Assembly (NCBI GenBank): GCA_023264735.1
Contig: JAHFVD010000051.1
Location: 1 to 54,428 of the forward strand
DNA: 54,428 nucleotides
Direction: 5' to 3'
Origin: Mycobacterium sp.
Lineage (GTDB): Bacteria; Actinomycetota; Actinomycetes; Mycobacteriales; Mycobacteriaceae
The translations under genes and the position numbers were made by a program. Numbering within the stretch: position 1 is the stretch's first letter; every line of letters starts with the position of its first letter. Below are positions 16,135-26,760 of this stretch, one piece after another. The notes below the pieces were generated by a model. The model did no database searches. It was given only the letters and a program-made list of their open reading frames with translations, and was not told the origin of the DNA.

Positions 16135-16886
16135 ATGGCTGAAATCCAGAACGTCGCAGCGTCAGTGGTCGTTGGCGTGGACGGGTCGCGAGCGGCCGTA
16201 GACGCTGCGCTGTGGGCTGTGGACGAAGCGATCGCCCGCGACATTCCGTTGCGCTTGAGAAGCCGGTGAAGATCGAGGCAGAGATCCTCCGTGGCCGACC
16301 CCTGCAAGCGTTACTTGCCGCATCCAGGAACGCTGCGATGCTGTGCGTCGGCTCTATTGGGTTCGAGCATTTCCGGGACGGCCGCGTCGGATCGACGGCT
16401 GCGGAATTGTCGACGGCAGCGCATTGCCCCGTGGTCGTTGTCCGAGCTATCGACCCGGTAGTGAGTACACGGCGATGCGTGGCTGTGGTGCTGGACGAAG
16501 CGGGAGGCGATGCTGCCCTGCGGCACGCGTTCGATGAAGCGCGGCTGCGTGGCGCTCCGTTGCGGGTGTTGGCGATCTGGCAGTCGCGGTACACCGACCC
16601 CCGTGACGATCACGCCGTCACCGATGGCAATCGCCATGTCAAGGCAGCGCTCGAGCGCCGTCTGGAATTGTGGCGAAGAAACTATCCCGAGCTAGATGTG
16701 GCGGCGGTGGCGCTGCATGGCAGTCCGCTGAGATATTTGGTCGAGCACGGCGATTCACTTCAGCTGCTCGTGGTCGCCCACGAACGCGGACAGGCCATCA
16801 AGGAACTGTTGAGGCCCCCCGGAAGCGCGGCGCTGCATCACGCGAACTGTTCGGTATTGATCGCCGAGCCCCGAAACATGTTGTGA
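16135..16886 (+). pseudogene. Universal stress protein (double Usp), internal deletion and frameshift
   Basis: The first frame, from ATG 16135, reads MAEIQNVAASVVVGVDGSRA through ARDIPLRL and stops at 16269. Homology resumes in another frame with EKPVKIEAEILRGRPLQALL and runs to 16886, covering the rest of domain 1 (GSTAAELSTAAHCPVVVVR) and a second Usp domain (VAVVLDEAGGDAAL to CSVLIAEPRNML). Between the parts ~45 residues of domain 1 are missing. The product is thus broken, although a shorter protein might start internally. Rv2005c/Rv2028c-type proteins belong to the DosR regulon. Boxes upstream show former hypoxic control. Confidence 0.75.
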
Positions 16887-16903
16887 AGAAGGCAAGTTGA
16901 TCT

Positions 16904-17872
16904 TCAACGGGTACGCGTCTCCAAACCCGGTGGCAGGTCGGAAAGTCGATCACCGTCGCAGCCGCCCTCAAAATAGCGCTCCACCTCCGCTGGAAGGAAG
17001 GCCGCTGTGCCGAGTGTCTGAAGCTTCGCGGTCGCGGCGGCGATGCCATAGCGGACCGCGGTGTTCATCGGCCACGAACGCGACAGCGCCACCACAATCC
17101 CAGCGACCATCGCGTCCCCGGCGCCCACACCACTGATGGCGGGCACGGAGATGGCGTCGAAACGACAGCACTCCCCCGCGGTGACCAGCAACGCCCCCTG
17201 TGCGCCGAGGGACACCACGACGGTGTCGGTAATGCCGCGCTCGATCAACTCACGCGCGGCCGCTGACTGTTCCGCCTCACTGACTAGCGGGCGGCCAACG
17301 CATTCCCGCAATTCACGCAGGCTCGGTTTGAGCACGGACACGCCTGAGGTGATGTGTGTCAGGCTGCCACCGGAGGTATCGAGGATCAGACGGACGCCCT
17401 GGCGTCGGCAGATGTCGGCCACGCGCTGATAGAAATCGGGCGGCGCGCCGGGCGGTAGGCTGCCGCTGGCCACCATGAATTCGGCTCCGGCACAGGCCTC
17501 GCGGAGCACGTCAAGGCAACGCGCTTGCTCTTCGGCGCTGACAATCGGTCCGGGGAGCACAAACCGGAACTGACGGCCGGTTGACCGTTCGTTGACGGTA
17601 AGGCTCTGCCTAGTGATCCCGTGTACCGCGACGGGTGCGTTGCGCACGCCGGCATCATCGACAAGTTTCACCAGGTGAGCGCCCATCGGGCCACCTGCCG
17701 TGAAGACAGCCAGGACGGGGGCACCGAGGGCGTGAGCGAATCGGGCGACATTGACCCCGCCGCCACCGGCATCGTATCTCTCAGCGCGGCAACGAATTTT
17801 GTCTGTCGGACCGACCTGGTCGGCGTCCACCGTCACATCGAGTGCGGGATTCAACGTCAGCGTGACGATCAT
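16904..17872 (-). CDS. pfkB: PfkB-family phosphofructokinase (Rv2029c-like)
   Basis: 322 residues from ATG 17872, where the family start MIVTLTLNPALDV begins. GGGGVNVARFAHALG is the first ribokinase-family signature. GVGAGDAMVAG near the C-terminus carries the catalytic Asp and anion hole. It phosphorylates fructose-6-phosphate or a related sugar phosphate. The gene begins 8 bases after the stop of the Rv2030c-like gene, the same pair order as Rv2030c-pfkB in the M. tuberculosis DosR regulon. It converges on the Usp remnant with a 17-base gap. Confidence 0.9.
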   Translation of the reverse strand: MIVTLTLNPALDVTVDADQVGPTDKIRCRAERYDAGGGGVNVARFAHALGAPVLAVFTAGGPMGAHLVKLVDDAGVRNAPVAVHGITRQSLTVNERSTGRQFRFVLPGPIVSAEEQARCLDVLREACAGAEFMVASGSLPPGAPPDFYQRVADICRRQGVRLILDTSGGSLTHITSGVSVLKPSLRELRECVGRPLVSEAEQSAAARELIERGITDTVVVSLGAQGALLVTAGECCRFDAISVPAISGVGAGDAMVAGIVVALSRSWPMNTAVRYGIAAATAKLQTLGTAAFLPAEVERYFEGGCDGDRLSDLPPGLETRTR

Positions 17873-17880
17873 AGAATCGC

Positions 17881-19923
17881 TTACAGGCCGGTCGGGTACG
17901 TCTCGGGCGTTTGACCCGCTACCCAAGTGCTCGAGAGCTCCAGCGGTTCTAGCGCCGTGGTGCGATCGATGTGGATGATCGCATCGAATTGATCGCCCGG
18001 CCGGACGTGATAGTAATGACTCTGGCGCTCGGTGGCGGGCAGATAGATCACCCCGATCGCCCTGCCCAAGCGAACGGTGTCGAGTGGATCAGCGACTTCA
18101 CGGCTTACCTGTGGCGACACCAGGAACTCTGGTCGGTCGACTTCGTGGAACAGCTCCTCGACACTCCCCTTGAGTGCGGGCAGGACCGCCTTGCGCTCGG
18201 CTGCGGCGCCCCATTCACTGGCAGCGGTCACTGAGCCGGTGTAAGTCGTGAACCCGATCAATCGGGCCGGCTCGCCGTATCCTTCTCGAACCAGTTGGCC
18301 CAACGTCAACTGTCCGTCGGCACCCACTTCGGTGGCGCGAGCGTCACCGACATGGGAATTGTGTGCCCACACCACAATCCGGGCGGGTTGGCCGTCGCGG
18401 CCGTGCAGATGGGCGCGCAGGGACTTGAGTGTCTGAAACATGTGTTGGTCCCGCATATTCCACGAGGAAACGCGACTGCCGAACATTGCCCGGTAGTACT
18501 CCTCGGCGTTGCGAACGGTCTGCGCGTTTTGCTGAGCATAGAAGAGGGCGTCCTCGGCGAGCAGGCCGTCACGGCGGGCATAGTGCAGTCCATGGCGCTG
18601 CAGGTCGACCAGTTGCTCGATCACTTGGCGTTCGCACGACATTCCGGCACCGAAGGCTGCGGCGTACCCGTATGCCTGACCGTCGTCTGAGCCATTGTGA
18701 TCAAAGCAGGCGTAGCGTTCCCGTGCCCGTTGCGCAGCAGCGGGGTCCACGCTCTCCAGATAGTCGATCACCTCGTGGATCGACCGATGCAGACTATAGA
18801 GATCCAGGCCATAGAACCCGGCCTCGCGTTGGCCGTCAGCACGGCACTGTGCGTTGTGCGCGCGCAGCCATCCCACAAAGTCGCGCACGGCGGTGTTGCG
18901 CCACATCCAGGATGGGAAGCGTTGGAAGCCTTTCAGCGCATCGTCGGCTGACCCGTCATCGCCATGACCACGGACATACCGATTGACCCGGTATGCGTCG
19001 GGCCAGTCGGCCTCGGCGGCGACCGCGCAGAAGCCCTTCTCCTGGATCAACCATTTGGTGATCTCGGCGCGTGCCTCGTAGAACTCGCGAGTGCCGTGTG
19101 AGCTCTCACCGATCAGTACGACGCGCGCATCGCCGACGATTTCCTCCAGCGCCTCCCACGGCGGCACACCCGAGGGGGCATCGACGGCGCAGCGGGTGAT
19201 GATCGCCGCGGGCGTTTCGGCCAAGCGCAAGTCGGCGGTGGCGGCCCCGGTCGTTGGGGTGGCCAGCAACTCACGCACCTCATTGTCACTGACCTGCTCA
19301 AAATTCCAGAATGACTCCCCGACCGCGAGGAACGGGGTGGGCATCGACGCGCACACGAGATCGTCAACGAGCCCAGCGAATTCGCGGCAGGTCGATTCCG
19401 GAGCGGCGGGCACGGCGATCACGATCTCAGCCGGGTTCATATCCCGTAGCGCCTGAACGGCTGCGAGCATACTTGAGCCGGTGGCGAGCCCGTCATCGAC
19501 CAGGATGACCGTCTTCCCGGCCAATTCCATCGGTGGCCGTCCCCCGCGATACGCCGCCTCACGCCGGACCAATTCACGGGATTCCCGCTCACAGACGTCA
19601 CGCAACTGCTGCGGTGCCACCCGCAGCGCCCGAATGACATCGTCGTTGATCACCACACGTCCCCCGGCAGCCAACGCACCCATCGCGAACTCCGCGTGCC
19701 CGGGCGCGCCGAGCTTGCGCACGATGAAGGCATCCAACGGAACCCCCAGTCCCGCAGCGACTTCCCAGGCGACCGGGATGCCGCCGCGAGCGAGCCCGAG
19801 CACTACAACATTCTGTCGGCCCCGGTAGCCGTCCAACAGACCGGCCAAGACTTTCCCGGCTTCCCGGCGATCGCGAAATATCCGCTGTGGATGCTGGCGC
19901 GCGGGGTCTCGCACAGTGGTCAT
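17881..19923 (-). CDS. Phosphoribosyltransferase-erythromycin esterase fusion (Rv2030c-like)
   Basis: 680 residues, the size of Rv2030c. Residues ~15-215 are a type I PRTase with the PRPP loop [14 protein letters not shown]. Residues ~235-660 are an erythromycin-esterase-like domain with [18 protein letters not shown] and the catalytic His/Glu pattern. The substrate is unknown. It leads the operon with pfkB. The 185-base spacer to the divergent APH/AAA gene is its promoter region, where DosR-like matches are poor (best AGGTCTTTGTGCCCC at 20014). In M. tuberculosis hspX lies upstream, but it is absent here. Confidence 0.9.
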   Translation of the reverse strand: MTTVRDPARQHPQRIFRDRREAGKVLAGLLDGYRGRQNVVVLGLARGGIPVAWEVAAGLGVPLDAFIVRKLGAPGHAEFAMGALAAGGRVVINDDVIRALRVAPQQLRDVCERESRELVRREAAYRGGRPPMELAGKTVILVDDGLATGSSMLAAVQALRDMNPAEIVIAVPAAPESTCREFAGLVDDLVCASMPTPFLAVGESFWNFEQVSDNEVRELLATPTTGAATADLRLAETPAAIITRCAVDAPSGVPPWEALEEIVGDARVVLIGESSHGTREFYEARAEITKWLIQEKGFCAVAAEADWPDAYRVNRYVRGHGDDGSADDALKGFQRFPSWMWRNTAVRDFVGWLRAHNAQCRADGQREAGFYGLDLYSLHRSIHEVIDYLESVDPAAAQRARERYACFDHNGSDDGQAYGYAAAFGAGMSCERQVIEQLVDLQRHGLHYARRDGLLAEDALFYAQQNAQTVRNAEEYYRAMFGSRVSSWNMRDQHMFQTLKSLRAHLHGRDGQPARIVVWAHNSHVGDARATEVGADGQLTLGQLVREGYGEPARLIGFTTYTGSVTAASEWGAAAERKAVLPALKGSVEELFHEVDRPEFLVSPQVSREVADPLDTVRLGRAIGVIYLPATERQSHYYHVRPGDQFDAIIHIDRTTALEPLELSSTWVAGQTPETYPTGL

Positions 19924-20108
19924 GAGTCACTCCGTTCCCGTCGTGCGATCAACCATAGGACCGTTGGGGATCGACGCCAGGGGCGGAAGTCACTTCACGC
20001 CGGGCTTCCCGCAAGGTCTTTGTGCCCCCACAAAGAGGGACCTCGTGTTTGACTAATGCTGCCGTTGGACCACTGCATATCTGCAGTTATGACGAAAGGA
20101 TCGACGGC

Positions 20109-21575
20109 ATGGGAACGAGTACAGCCGTCAGCCCGCGCACTGTGGAGACCCATACCGGGATCGTGTTCCTGGTCGGTGATCGTGCCTACAAGGTCAAGAA
20201 GTCCGTCGTCACCGATTTTCTCGATTTCTCCACGGTGGAGCGTCGCGAACATGCGTGCGGCCGTGAAGTGGCCCTGAACAGCCGCCTCGCACCCGACAGC
20301 TATCTTGGCGTTGCTCACTTCACCGTTGCCGGCGGCTGTCCCGAGCCGGTGATCGTGATGCGCCGTCATCCTGACCACCTGCGGCTGGCGACGATGGTCC
20401 GTCGTGGTGAGGCGGCCGAGGACGAGTTGATGCAGGTGGCGCTTGTGCTCTCACGCTTCCACGCCTCGGCGGCGCGGGGTCGTGAGGTGGACGCCCAGGG
20501 GCGAGTCGAGGCGATTATGGCGCGCTGGCAGGAGAACCTCGCTGAGCTCGGAGGTTACGCCGATAGCATCGCTGGCGTCGACCCGACCGTGGTAGCTGAA
20601 ATCGGCCGGTTGGCAACTGAATTCATCGCAGGACGCTCGGTCCTGTTCGCTCGGCGCATCGGCGAGCGCAAGATCGTCGACGGCCATGCTGACCTGCTGG
20701 CCGATGACATCTTTTGTCTCGATGACGGCCCGGCCCTGTTGGACTGCCTCGAGTTCGACGACAACCTGCGCTATGTCGACGTCGTCGATGACGCCGCATT
20801 CCTGGCGATGGATCTGGAATTCCTCGGCCGTCCCGACCTGGCCAGGGCGTTTCTGCGTAGCTACGCCCGGCTGTCCGAAGATGACGCGCCGGCGTCTCTG
20901 TATGACTTCTACATTGCCTACCGCGCGGTCGTGCGAGCCAAGGTCGATTGTGTGCGTCACACCCAGGGCGCCGAAGGCGCTGCCGACGACGCGCGACGTC
21001 ATCTTCAGATCGCTCACAACCACCTGCAGGCCGGTGCCGTCCGGCTGATCCTGGTCGGCGGTGGCCCCGGTACCGGCAAGACGACACTGTCTCGGTCACT
21101 CGCCGAAGACCTTGGCGCGCTGGTGATCTCCACCGACGCGGTGCGGGCCGAGATGGCTCGCCTCGGTGAGATCACCGGCATTCCGGGGGTGCTCGACGAC
21201 GGCCTGTACGCCCGGGAGAACGTCGATGCGGTCTACGACAGCGTGTTGCGCCAGGCCCATCTGAGACTGTGTGAGGGCACCAGCGTGGTCCTTGACGGTA
21301 CCTGGCAGGATCCCCGTCACCGTGAGCTTGCCCGGCGCCTGGCCACTGACGCCAATGCGGCCGAGATCGAACTCTGCTGTGTTGCGCCACTTGATGCCAC
21401 AGTCGCTCGGGTTCGCGTCCGCGCCGAGACCGCCTCGCAAGTGACCCCCGAAATCGCCGTCGCGTTGGCAGAGCGTGGCGAGGAGGTGTGGGCGGGTGCA
21501 CACCGGATCGACACCACCCGGGCGCAGTCCGCCTCGGTGGCCGAAGCCAGGGACGTCTGCGCCCGGGCGATCTGA
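20109..21575 (+). CDS. Bifunctional APH-like / AAA kinase protein (Rv2004c-like)
   Basis: 488 residues from ATG 20109 (AAAGGA upstream). The N-terminal ~320 residues are aminoglycoside-phosphotransferase-like ([10 protein letters not shown] for the catalytic loop, [15 protein letters not shown] for the metal-binding Asp). The C-terminal ~160 residues are a P-loop kinase with [20 protein letters not shown] and a later D(G)TW. It resembles Rv2004c of the DosR regulon. The small-molecule substrate is unknown. It is followed 26 bases later by ppsA, probably in one operon running to the P-type ATPase. Confidence 0.88.
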   Translation: MGTSTAVSPRTVETHTGIVFLVGDRAYKVKKSVVTDFLDFSTVERREHACGREVALNSRLAPDSYLGVAHFTVAGGCPEPVIVMRRHPDHLRLATMVRRGEAAEDELMQVALVLSRFHASAARGREVDAQGRVEAIMARWQENLAELGGYADSIAGVDPTVVAEIGRLATEFIAGRSVLFARRIGERKIVDGHADLLADDIFCLDDGPALLDCLEFDDNLRYVDVVDDAAFLAMDLEFLGRPDLARAFLRSYARLSEDDAPASLYDFYIAYRAVVRAKVDCVRHTQGAEGAADDARRHLQIAHNHLQAGAVRLILVGGGPGTGKTTLSRSLAEDLGALVISTDAVRAEMARLGEITGIPGVLDDGLYARENVDAVYDSVLRQAHLRLCEGTSVVLDGTWQDPRHRELARRLATDANAAEIELCCVAPLDATVARVRVRAETASQVTPEIAVALAERGEEVWAGAHRIDTTRAQSASVAEARDVCARAI

Positions 21576-21601
21576 ACCGTCATCGTCGAAGGAGACCTGA
21601 T

Positions 21602-23890
21602 ATGCCGAGCCACTACGTCGAAGACATCTCCGACCTGAGGATGCGCGACGCGGAGGAGGCCGGTGGCAAGGGCGCCAACATGGGCGAGATGGTGTCCGCC
21701 GGACTGCCCGTCCCCCCTGGCTTCGTGCTGCTCCGCGACTGTTACCTGGCCTCGACGAAGGCTGCCGGTGTGGCTGACGAGCTCAATGCCGCCCACCGCG
21801 AGGCCATGACGCTCGTCGGCGACACCGACCGGCTGACCGAAGCGTGCCACCAGATGCAGGCCCTGGTGCTCAAGGCGGGCATGGCAGACGACATCCGAGA
21901 ACGAGCGCTCGCCGCCTACCGGCGGCTGGGTTCGGACACCATTGTCGCGGTGCGCTCCTCGGCGACCGGGGAGGACGGCGCCGATGCGTCGTTCGCGGGG
22001 ATGAATGCGACCTTCACCAACATCAGCGGCGAGCACGAGTTGCTCGACGCGGTCCAGCGCTGCTGGGCCTCGCTGTTCAGTCCCCGAGTAGTGGCCTATC
22101 GAGCCAGCAGGGGTTTTTCCGCGGACCCGGCGATGGCGGTCGTGGTGCAGACGATGATCGCCTCGGAGCGCGCCGGAGTGGCGTTCACCGCCGACCCGAC
22201 CACCGACGCCGAGGATCGGGTGGTCATCGAGGGAGCGTTCGGCCAAGGTGAAGTCGTGGTGTCCGGCTCGGTGGAACCCGACACGTATGTGGTCTCGAAG
22301 GAGACCGGTGAAATCCTCTCCCGGCGCATCGGATACAAGTCGTTCAAGATCATCCGTGGCGCCGACGGCAGCGACCAGACTGTCGAACTGTCCGAGGCCG
22401 ACCGGCAGGCGCAGGTGCTCTCCGACGACGAAGTGCGTGCGATCGCCGAGATCGCCGTCAGAAGCGAACGGCACAGCGGCTGCCCCCAGGACACCGAGTG
22501 GGCGATCGCCGACGGCAAGACCTGGATCGTGCAGACCCGTCCGATCACCACGTTGCACCGGGCGGGCGAGCCCGCACCGGAGACCCATGACGTCGTCGCA
22601 CAAGGGCTGCCCGCGGTGCCCGGCGAGGCATCCGGAGTCGTGCGGGTGCTGGGCGATGTCGCCGACGGCGCGCGCCTGCAGAGCGGCGAGGTGCTGGTGG
22701 CGCAGATGACCAACCCGGACTGGCTGCCCACGATGCGCCGGGCCTGCGCGCTGGTGACCGATACCGGCGGGATGACGTGCCATGCCGCCATCGTCGCCAG
22801 GGAACTGGGCGTGCCCTGCATCGTGGGTGCGCGCACCGCGACCACTGATCTGACGGACGGCATGGTTGTCACCGTCGACGGCACCCATGGCCGGGTGCTC
22901 GCCGGCCGTGTGAGCGGTGGAGCCCAGAGCACGCCGGTGGCCGCGCCGGTTACCGCGGTCGCCGCCGAAGTGACTGCCACCAAGATCTACGTCAACCTTG
23001 CCATGCCCGACAGCGCCGAACGTGTTGCGGCCCAAGATGTCGACGGCGTCGGGCTGCTGCGGGCGGAGTTCATTCTCACCGATGCGTTGCGCAACAGACA
23101 CCCGCGGGACCTGATCGCCAGGGGCGAGCAGGAGACCCTGGTCGACGCGCTGGCCGCGGCGGTCGGACGGATCGCGGGGGCGTTCGCGCCGCGGCCGGTG
23201 ATCTACCGGGCAACGGACTTCCGTACCAACGAATTCCGCGGCCTCGAGGGCGGCGAAACCTACGAGCCTGTCGAGCACAACCCGATGATCGGCTACCGGG
23301 GCTGCTATCGCTACGTCAAGGAACCCGATGTGTTCGCGCTGGAGCTGCGCGCATTGGCGCGGGTCCGTGATCAGAACCCCAACCTGCACTTGATGATTCC
23401 GTTCGTTCGTACGAAGTGGGAACTCGAAGAGTGCCTGTCGCTGGTCGACGCCAGTCCCCTGGGTCGCCAGCGCGGCCTGCACCGCTGGGTGATGGCTGAG
23501 GTGCCGTCGGTGGTGCACTGGTTGCCCGAGTACGTGGGCATGGGCATCGACGGGGTGTCGATCGGCAGCAACGACCTGACTCAGCTGATGCTCGGCGTAG
23601 ACCGCGATTCCGATCTCTGCGCTGAGCTGTTCGACGAATCCGACGCGGCGGTGCTCGACGCGATCGGCCGCATCGTGTCCACTGCCCGCCGATTAGGCAT
23701 AACATCCTCCTTGTGCGGTCAAGCGCCGTCAACCAAACCAGCCTTCGCCGAACACCTCGTACGGATGGGTATCACGTCGATCTCGGTGAATCCCGATGCT
23801 GCGGGACGGGCCCGGCGCACGGTTGCCGCGGCCGAGCGGCGTCTGCTTCTCGACGCAGCGCTGGCCGATGACGCCAACCGCTCCCGATGA
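21602..23890 (+). CDS. ppsA: Phosphoenolpyruvate synthase
   Basis: 762 residues from ATG 21602 with AAGGAG upstream. Domains in order: ATP-grasp ([10 protein letters not shown], then [18 protein letters not shown]), the swivelling phospho-His domain ([17 protein letters not shown], with the catalytic His), and the PEP/pyruvate barrel (LLRAEFI, then [17 protein letters not shown] and a C-terminal LCGQAPS with the catalytic Cys). It makes PEP from pyruvate and ATP, feeding gluconeogenesis. A PEP synthase also lies in the M. smegmatis DosR/hydrogenase region (recalled), so the linkage is not unique. All active-site motifs are intact. Confidence 0.93.
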   Translation: MPSHYVEDISDLRMRDAEEAGGKGANMGEMVSAGLPVPPGFVLLRDCYLASTKAAGVADELNAAHREAMTLVGDTDRLTEACHQMQALVLKAGMADDIRERALAAYRRLGSDTIVAVRSSATGEDGADASFAGMNATFTNISGEHELLDAVQRCWASLFSPRVVAYRASRGFSADPAMAVVVQTMIASERAGVAFTADPTTDAEDRVVIEGAFGQGEVVVSGSVEPDTYVVSKETGEILSRRIGYKSFKIIRGADGSDQTVELSEADRQAQVLSDDEVRAIAEIAVRSERHSGCPQDTEWAIADGKTWIVQTRPITTLHRAGEPAPETHDVVAQGLPAVPGEASGVVRVLGDVADGARLQSGEVLVAQMTNPDWLPTMRRACALVTDTGGMTCHAAIVARELGVPCIVGARTATTDLTDGMVVTVDGTHGRVLAGRVSGGAQSTPVAAPVTAVAAEVTATKIYVNLAMPDSAERVAAQDVDGVGLLRAEFILTDALRNRHPRDLIARGEQETLVDALAAAVGRIAGAFAPRPVIYRATDFRTNEFRGLEGGETYEPVEHNPMIGYRGCYRYVKEPDVFALELRALARVRDQNPNLHLMIPFVRTKWELEECLSLVDASPLGRQRGLHRWVMAEVPSVVHWLPEYVGMGIDGVSIGSNDLTQLMLGVDRDSDLCAELFDESDAAVLDAIGRIVSTARRLGITSSLCGQAPSTKPAFAEHLVRMGITSISVNPDAAGRARRTVAAAERRLLLDAALADDANRSR

Positions 23891-24278
23891 TTTTCCCGCG
23901 GTGGCTGGTTTGCAGTCGCTGACGGCGGCGGCGGTCGCCGCTGCACCATTTGCCGATGTCCTGGGGCTGCTCGACACATCCGCCGATGGGCTGTCCTCGT
24001 CGGAAGCCGCCACCCGACTGGCTCGATTCGGCCCCAATTCGCTTCGCACCCATCGGGTCAGTGCCTGGGCGGTGCTGCGTCGGCAGCTCAACAACGCGGT
24101 TTTGGCGCTGCTGGGCGCGACCGCGGTGGTGTCGTTCTTCCTCGGTGACTCCACCCAGGCGTCGATCATCGGTGTCATCCTGGTCGTTAGCGTCGGATTG
24201 GGTTCGAATGGCTTGGTGGGCGGAAACGGTCCACTGAAGTCGGGGCCGTCGGAGCTCCTCGTGAGAACTGCGCGATGA
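23868..24278 (+). pseudogene. N-terminal fragment of a cation-transporting P-type ATPase
   Basis: 136 residues. DVLGLLDTSADGLSSSEAA, then RLARFGPNSL, is the cytoplasmic N-terminal domain of MgtA/P2-type ATPases. It is followed by the first two membrane helices (NAVLALLGATAVVSFFLGD, SIIGVILVVSVGLG). Homology stops there and an unrelated ~25-residue tail follows. The actuator, phosphorylation (DKTG) and nucleotide domains are all lacking. It overlaps ppsA by 23 bases, and its stop overlaps the ATG of the next ATPase (ATGA), so it may still be translated as a small membrane protein coupled to it. Confidence 0.7.
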
Positions 24279-26638
24279 ACAGTCCGGAGTCGGCGAGCCG
24301 GCCGAGGTTGCATCGGATGCGCTCGCTGATCGAGCCCATGTTGCTGACGGCTACCGCGGTGACGCTGCTAGCGGGCGGCATCGCCTGGCTTCTCGGGTGG
24401 CGCGCAGCGGCCGATGGATGTTGGGCCGCAGGCACACTCATCGCGGTGCTCCCAGCGCTCGTGTGGGTCGTCGACTCGTTGCGCCATGGGCGCGTCGGGA
24501 TCGACCTGCTGGCGGTTCTGTCTTTGGCAGGAACACTGTGGGTCGGTGAGTACCTGGCGGGCGCGTTGATTGCGTTGATGCTCGCCACGGGACGTGCGTT
24601 AGACGCAGCGGCGCAGCGGCGCGCCTCGCACGATCTGCGCGCCCTGCTGGAGCATGCGCCCCGTTTCGCGCGGCGTCGCATCGGTGAGAAGGTCAGTGTG
24701 GTCCCACTCGGCGATGTCGCGGTCGGTGATGTGCTGTTGGTCGGCCCCGGCGAGGTCGTGCCGGTGGACGGGCGGGTCCAGGATGCGGTAGCGGTGCTTG
24801 ACGAATCGGTCCTGACCGGTGAGCCATTGCAAGTCGAACGCGCCATCGGTGAGACGGTGCGTAGCGGGGTGGTCAACGCCGCAGCAGCATTCGAGATCCG
24901 AGCGGCGGCCACCGCCGAGAACAGCACCTATGCCGGGATTGTCCGGTTGGCCCAACAGGCAGGCGCGGAGAGCGCACCGATCATTCGGCTCGCGGATCGC
25001 TACGCCGCAGGGTTCCTGCCACTAGCCCTGGTTGTCGCGGGCGCAGCCTGGTTGGCCAGCGGATCGGTGGTGCGGGCGGTGGCGGTGCTGGTCGTGGCGA
25101 CGCCGTGTCCGCTGCTGCTCGCCGCGCCGGTCGCGATCGTGTCCGGTCTCTCGCGGGCGTCTCGCCACGGCGTAGTCGTGCGCAGCGGTGGCGCGCTTGA
25201 AAACCTGGGCCATGCAACGACATTGGTAATGGACAAGACTGGAACTCTCACCGTCGGTCGCCCCGTCGTTGTCGATGTCCTGGTCGCGCCGGGCATCGAT
25301 CGCACGGACGTCCTGCGGCTGGCTGCGTCCGTGGACCAGCTGTCCCCGCACGTGCTCGCCGAGGCGATCGTCGCCGAAGCGCTCGCGCGCCAGCTATCAC
25401 TGTCGTTTCCTGTCGACATGGTTGAGCAGCCGGGCCGAGGTGTTACGGCCAGTGTTGACGGCGTCAGGGTGACCGTCGGCAAGCTCAGCGGCAACGTACC
25501 CGAGACGGACTGGGCCCGAGCAGTAGTCAAACGCGCGAGCCTCGACACGGCTGCGATCGCGTGGGTCAAGGCTGACGATCAGCTGATCGGCGCAGTTCTG
25601 TTACGAGACCCTTTGCGCCGCACGGCTCCCCGTACTATGAGGCGGCTGCGGGCGGCTGGCTTCACCCGATTGGTCATGCTCACTGGCGACCGGGCAGCAC
25701 CCGCACGGGAAGTGGCGACCGTGCTCGGCCTGGACGAGGTCTACGCCGACCAGAGCCCGGCCGACAAGGTCCAGGCCGTTCGCGCCGAACGGGAACGCGC
25801 CGTGACGGTCATGGTAGGCGACGGCGTCAACGACGCGCCCGCGCTGGCTGCGGCCACCGTCGGCGTCGCGATGGGTGCGCGCGGTGCCACAGCGTCATCC
25901 GAGGCGGCCGACATCGTGTTGACCACCGACCGGTTGGACCGGCTTGCCGATGCGATGGACATCGCCCGCTGGTCGCGTCACATCGCCGTACAAAGTGCGG
26001 TCACCGGTATGACGTTGTCGCTCCTCGCGATGGGTGTCGCCGCCCTCGGCTGGCTGCCGCCCGCCGCAGGCGCATTACTTCAAGAAGGAATCGATGTCGC
26101 AGTGATCCTCAACGCGCTGCGCGCCCTACGCGGCAATCCGGCGGTTGGGACGCAGCTGCCGCGCGATACCGAGGAGATGTTGCGCCGCTTCGCCGGCGAA
26201 CACGAAGAGCTGCGCGATGCGTTGTCGTTGTTGCGTGATGCAGCCGACCAACTGGGCGTCAGCCGGAACGGATCGGCGATCGTTGCAGTGAGCCGCGCCT
26301 ACGACTTTCTCACCACGCGGCTGCTACCACATGAAGACGCCGAACAAGCCGAGCTCTACCCCGCGCTGGCGACACCCCTGGGCAGCACTGAAGCCACCGC
26401 CACAATGAGCCGGACCCACGCGGAGATCCACCGGCTGGCCGACCGGATCGGCAACCATCTAGCACTGTCCCAGACCACCGGCGAGGTCGAGCCCGATCAG
26501 ATCGACGACCTGCGCGCTTGCCTCTACGGGCTTCATGCCTTGCTGCGCCTGCACTTCCTGCAGGAAGAAGAGAACTACTTCACCCTCGCCACTGATGAAG
26601 CCGACAGTCGAGCGTTTGGTTCGGGTCGCCCCAGGTGA
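24275..26638 (+). CDS. P1B-5-type metal ATPase with C-terminal hemerythrin domain
   Basis: 787 residues. Membrane helices are at ~20-130. The TGEP loop of the actuator domain follows. The TM4 metal motif is TPCPL (~275-280), then DKTGTLT (~319), and GDGVNDAP (~515). Residues ~630-775 form a hemerythrin/HHE domain (EHEELR, HEDAEQAE, HAEIHRL, HFLQEEE) with His/Glu ligands for a di-iron site. The TPCP motif together with a hemerythrin tail defines P1B-5 (Nia-type) ATPases, linked to Ni and Fe export. No N-terminal metal-binding domain is present. Close to a nickel hydrogenase and to hypoxia genes, it may buffer Ni/Fe in response to O2 or iron. Confidence 0.9.
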   Translation: MNSPESASRPRLHRMRSLIEPMLLTATAVTLLAGGIAWLLGWRAAADGCWAAGTLIAVLPALVWVVDSLRHGRVGIDLLAVLSLAGTLWVGEYLAGALIALMLATGRALDAAAQRRASHDLRALLEHAPRFARRRIGEKVSVVPLGDVAVGDVLLVGPGEVVPVDGRVQDAVAVLDESVLTGEPLQVERAIGETVRSGVVNAAAAFEIRAAATAENSTYAGIVRLAQQAGAESAPIIRLADRYAAGFLPLALVVAGAAWLASGSVVRAVAVLVVATPCPLLLAAPVAIVSGLSRASRHGVVVRSGGALENLGHATTLVMDKTGTLTVGRPVVVDVLVAPGIDRTDVLRLAASVDQLSPHVLAEAIVAEALARQLSLSFPVDMVEQPGRGVTASVDGVRVTVGKLSGNVPETDWARAVVKRASLDTAAIAWVKADDQLIGAVLLRDPLRRTAPRTMRRLRAAGFTRLVMLTGDRAAPAREVATVLGLDEVYADQSPADKVQAVRAERERAVTVMVGDGVNDAPALAAATVGVAMGARGATASSEAADIVLTTDRLDRLADAMDIARWSRHIAVQSAVTGMTLSLLAMGVAALGWLPPAAGALLQEGIDVAVILNALRALRGNPAVGTQLPRDTEEMLRRFAGEHEELRDALSLLRDAADQLGVSRNGSAIVAVSRAYDFLTTRLLPHEDAEQAELYPALATPLGSTEATATMSRTHAEIHRLADRIGNHLALSQTTGEVEPDQIDDLRACLYGLHALLRLHFLQEEENYFTLATDEADSRAFGSGRPR

Positions 26639-26760
26639 AAGCCCTGGCCATACTCGACTCCGAGACGAACCAGTGTCTCGAGCTGGCTCGGTGTCTCCAG
26701 AGGCGATGTTCAAAAAGCTGGGCTCGACTACACCCACGGCGAAGACGAAACACGTCGTAG

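Noticed and set aside
20014..20028. DosR-like AGGTCTTTGTGCCCC between the Rv2030c-like and Rv2004c-like genes
   Set aside because: It matches only 8 of 12 informative positions, similar to chance hits elsewhere, so it is not listed as a site.
20072..20087. ACTGCA-TATC-TGCAGT inverted repeat before the APH/AAA gene
   Set aside because: The arms are only 6 bp, there is one copy, and there is no known regulator match; it may be chance.
21317..23518. Open frame of 733 codons on the minus strand across ppsA
   Set aside because: Mirror frame of PEP synthase, His/Arg/Gly-rich with no family features; the sense strand has all catalytic motifs.
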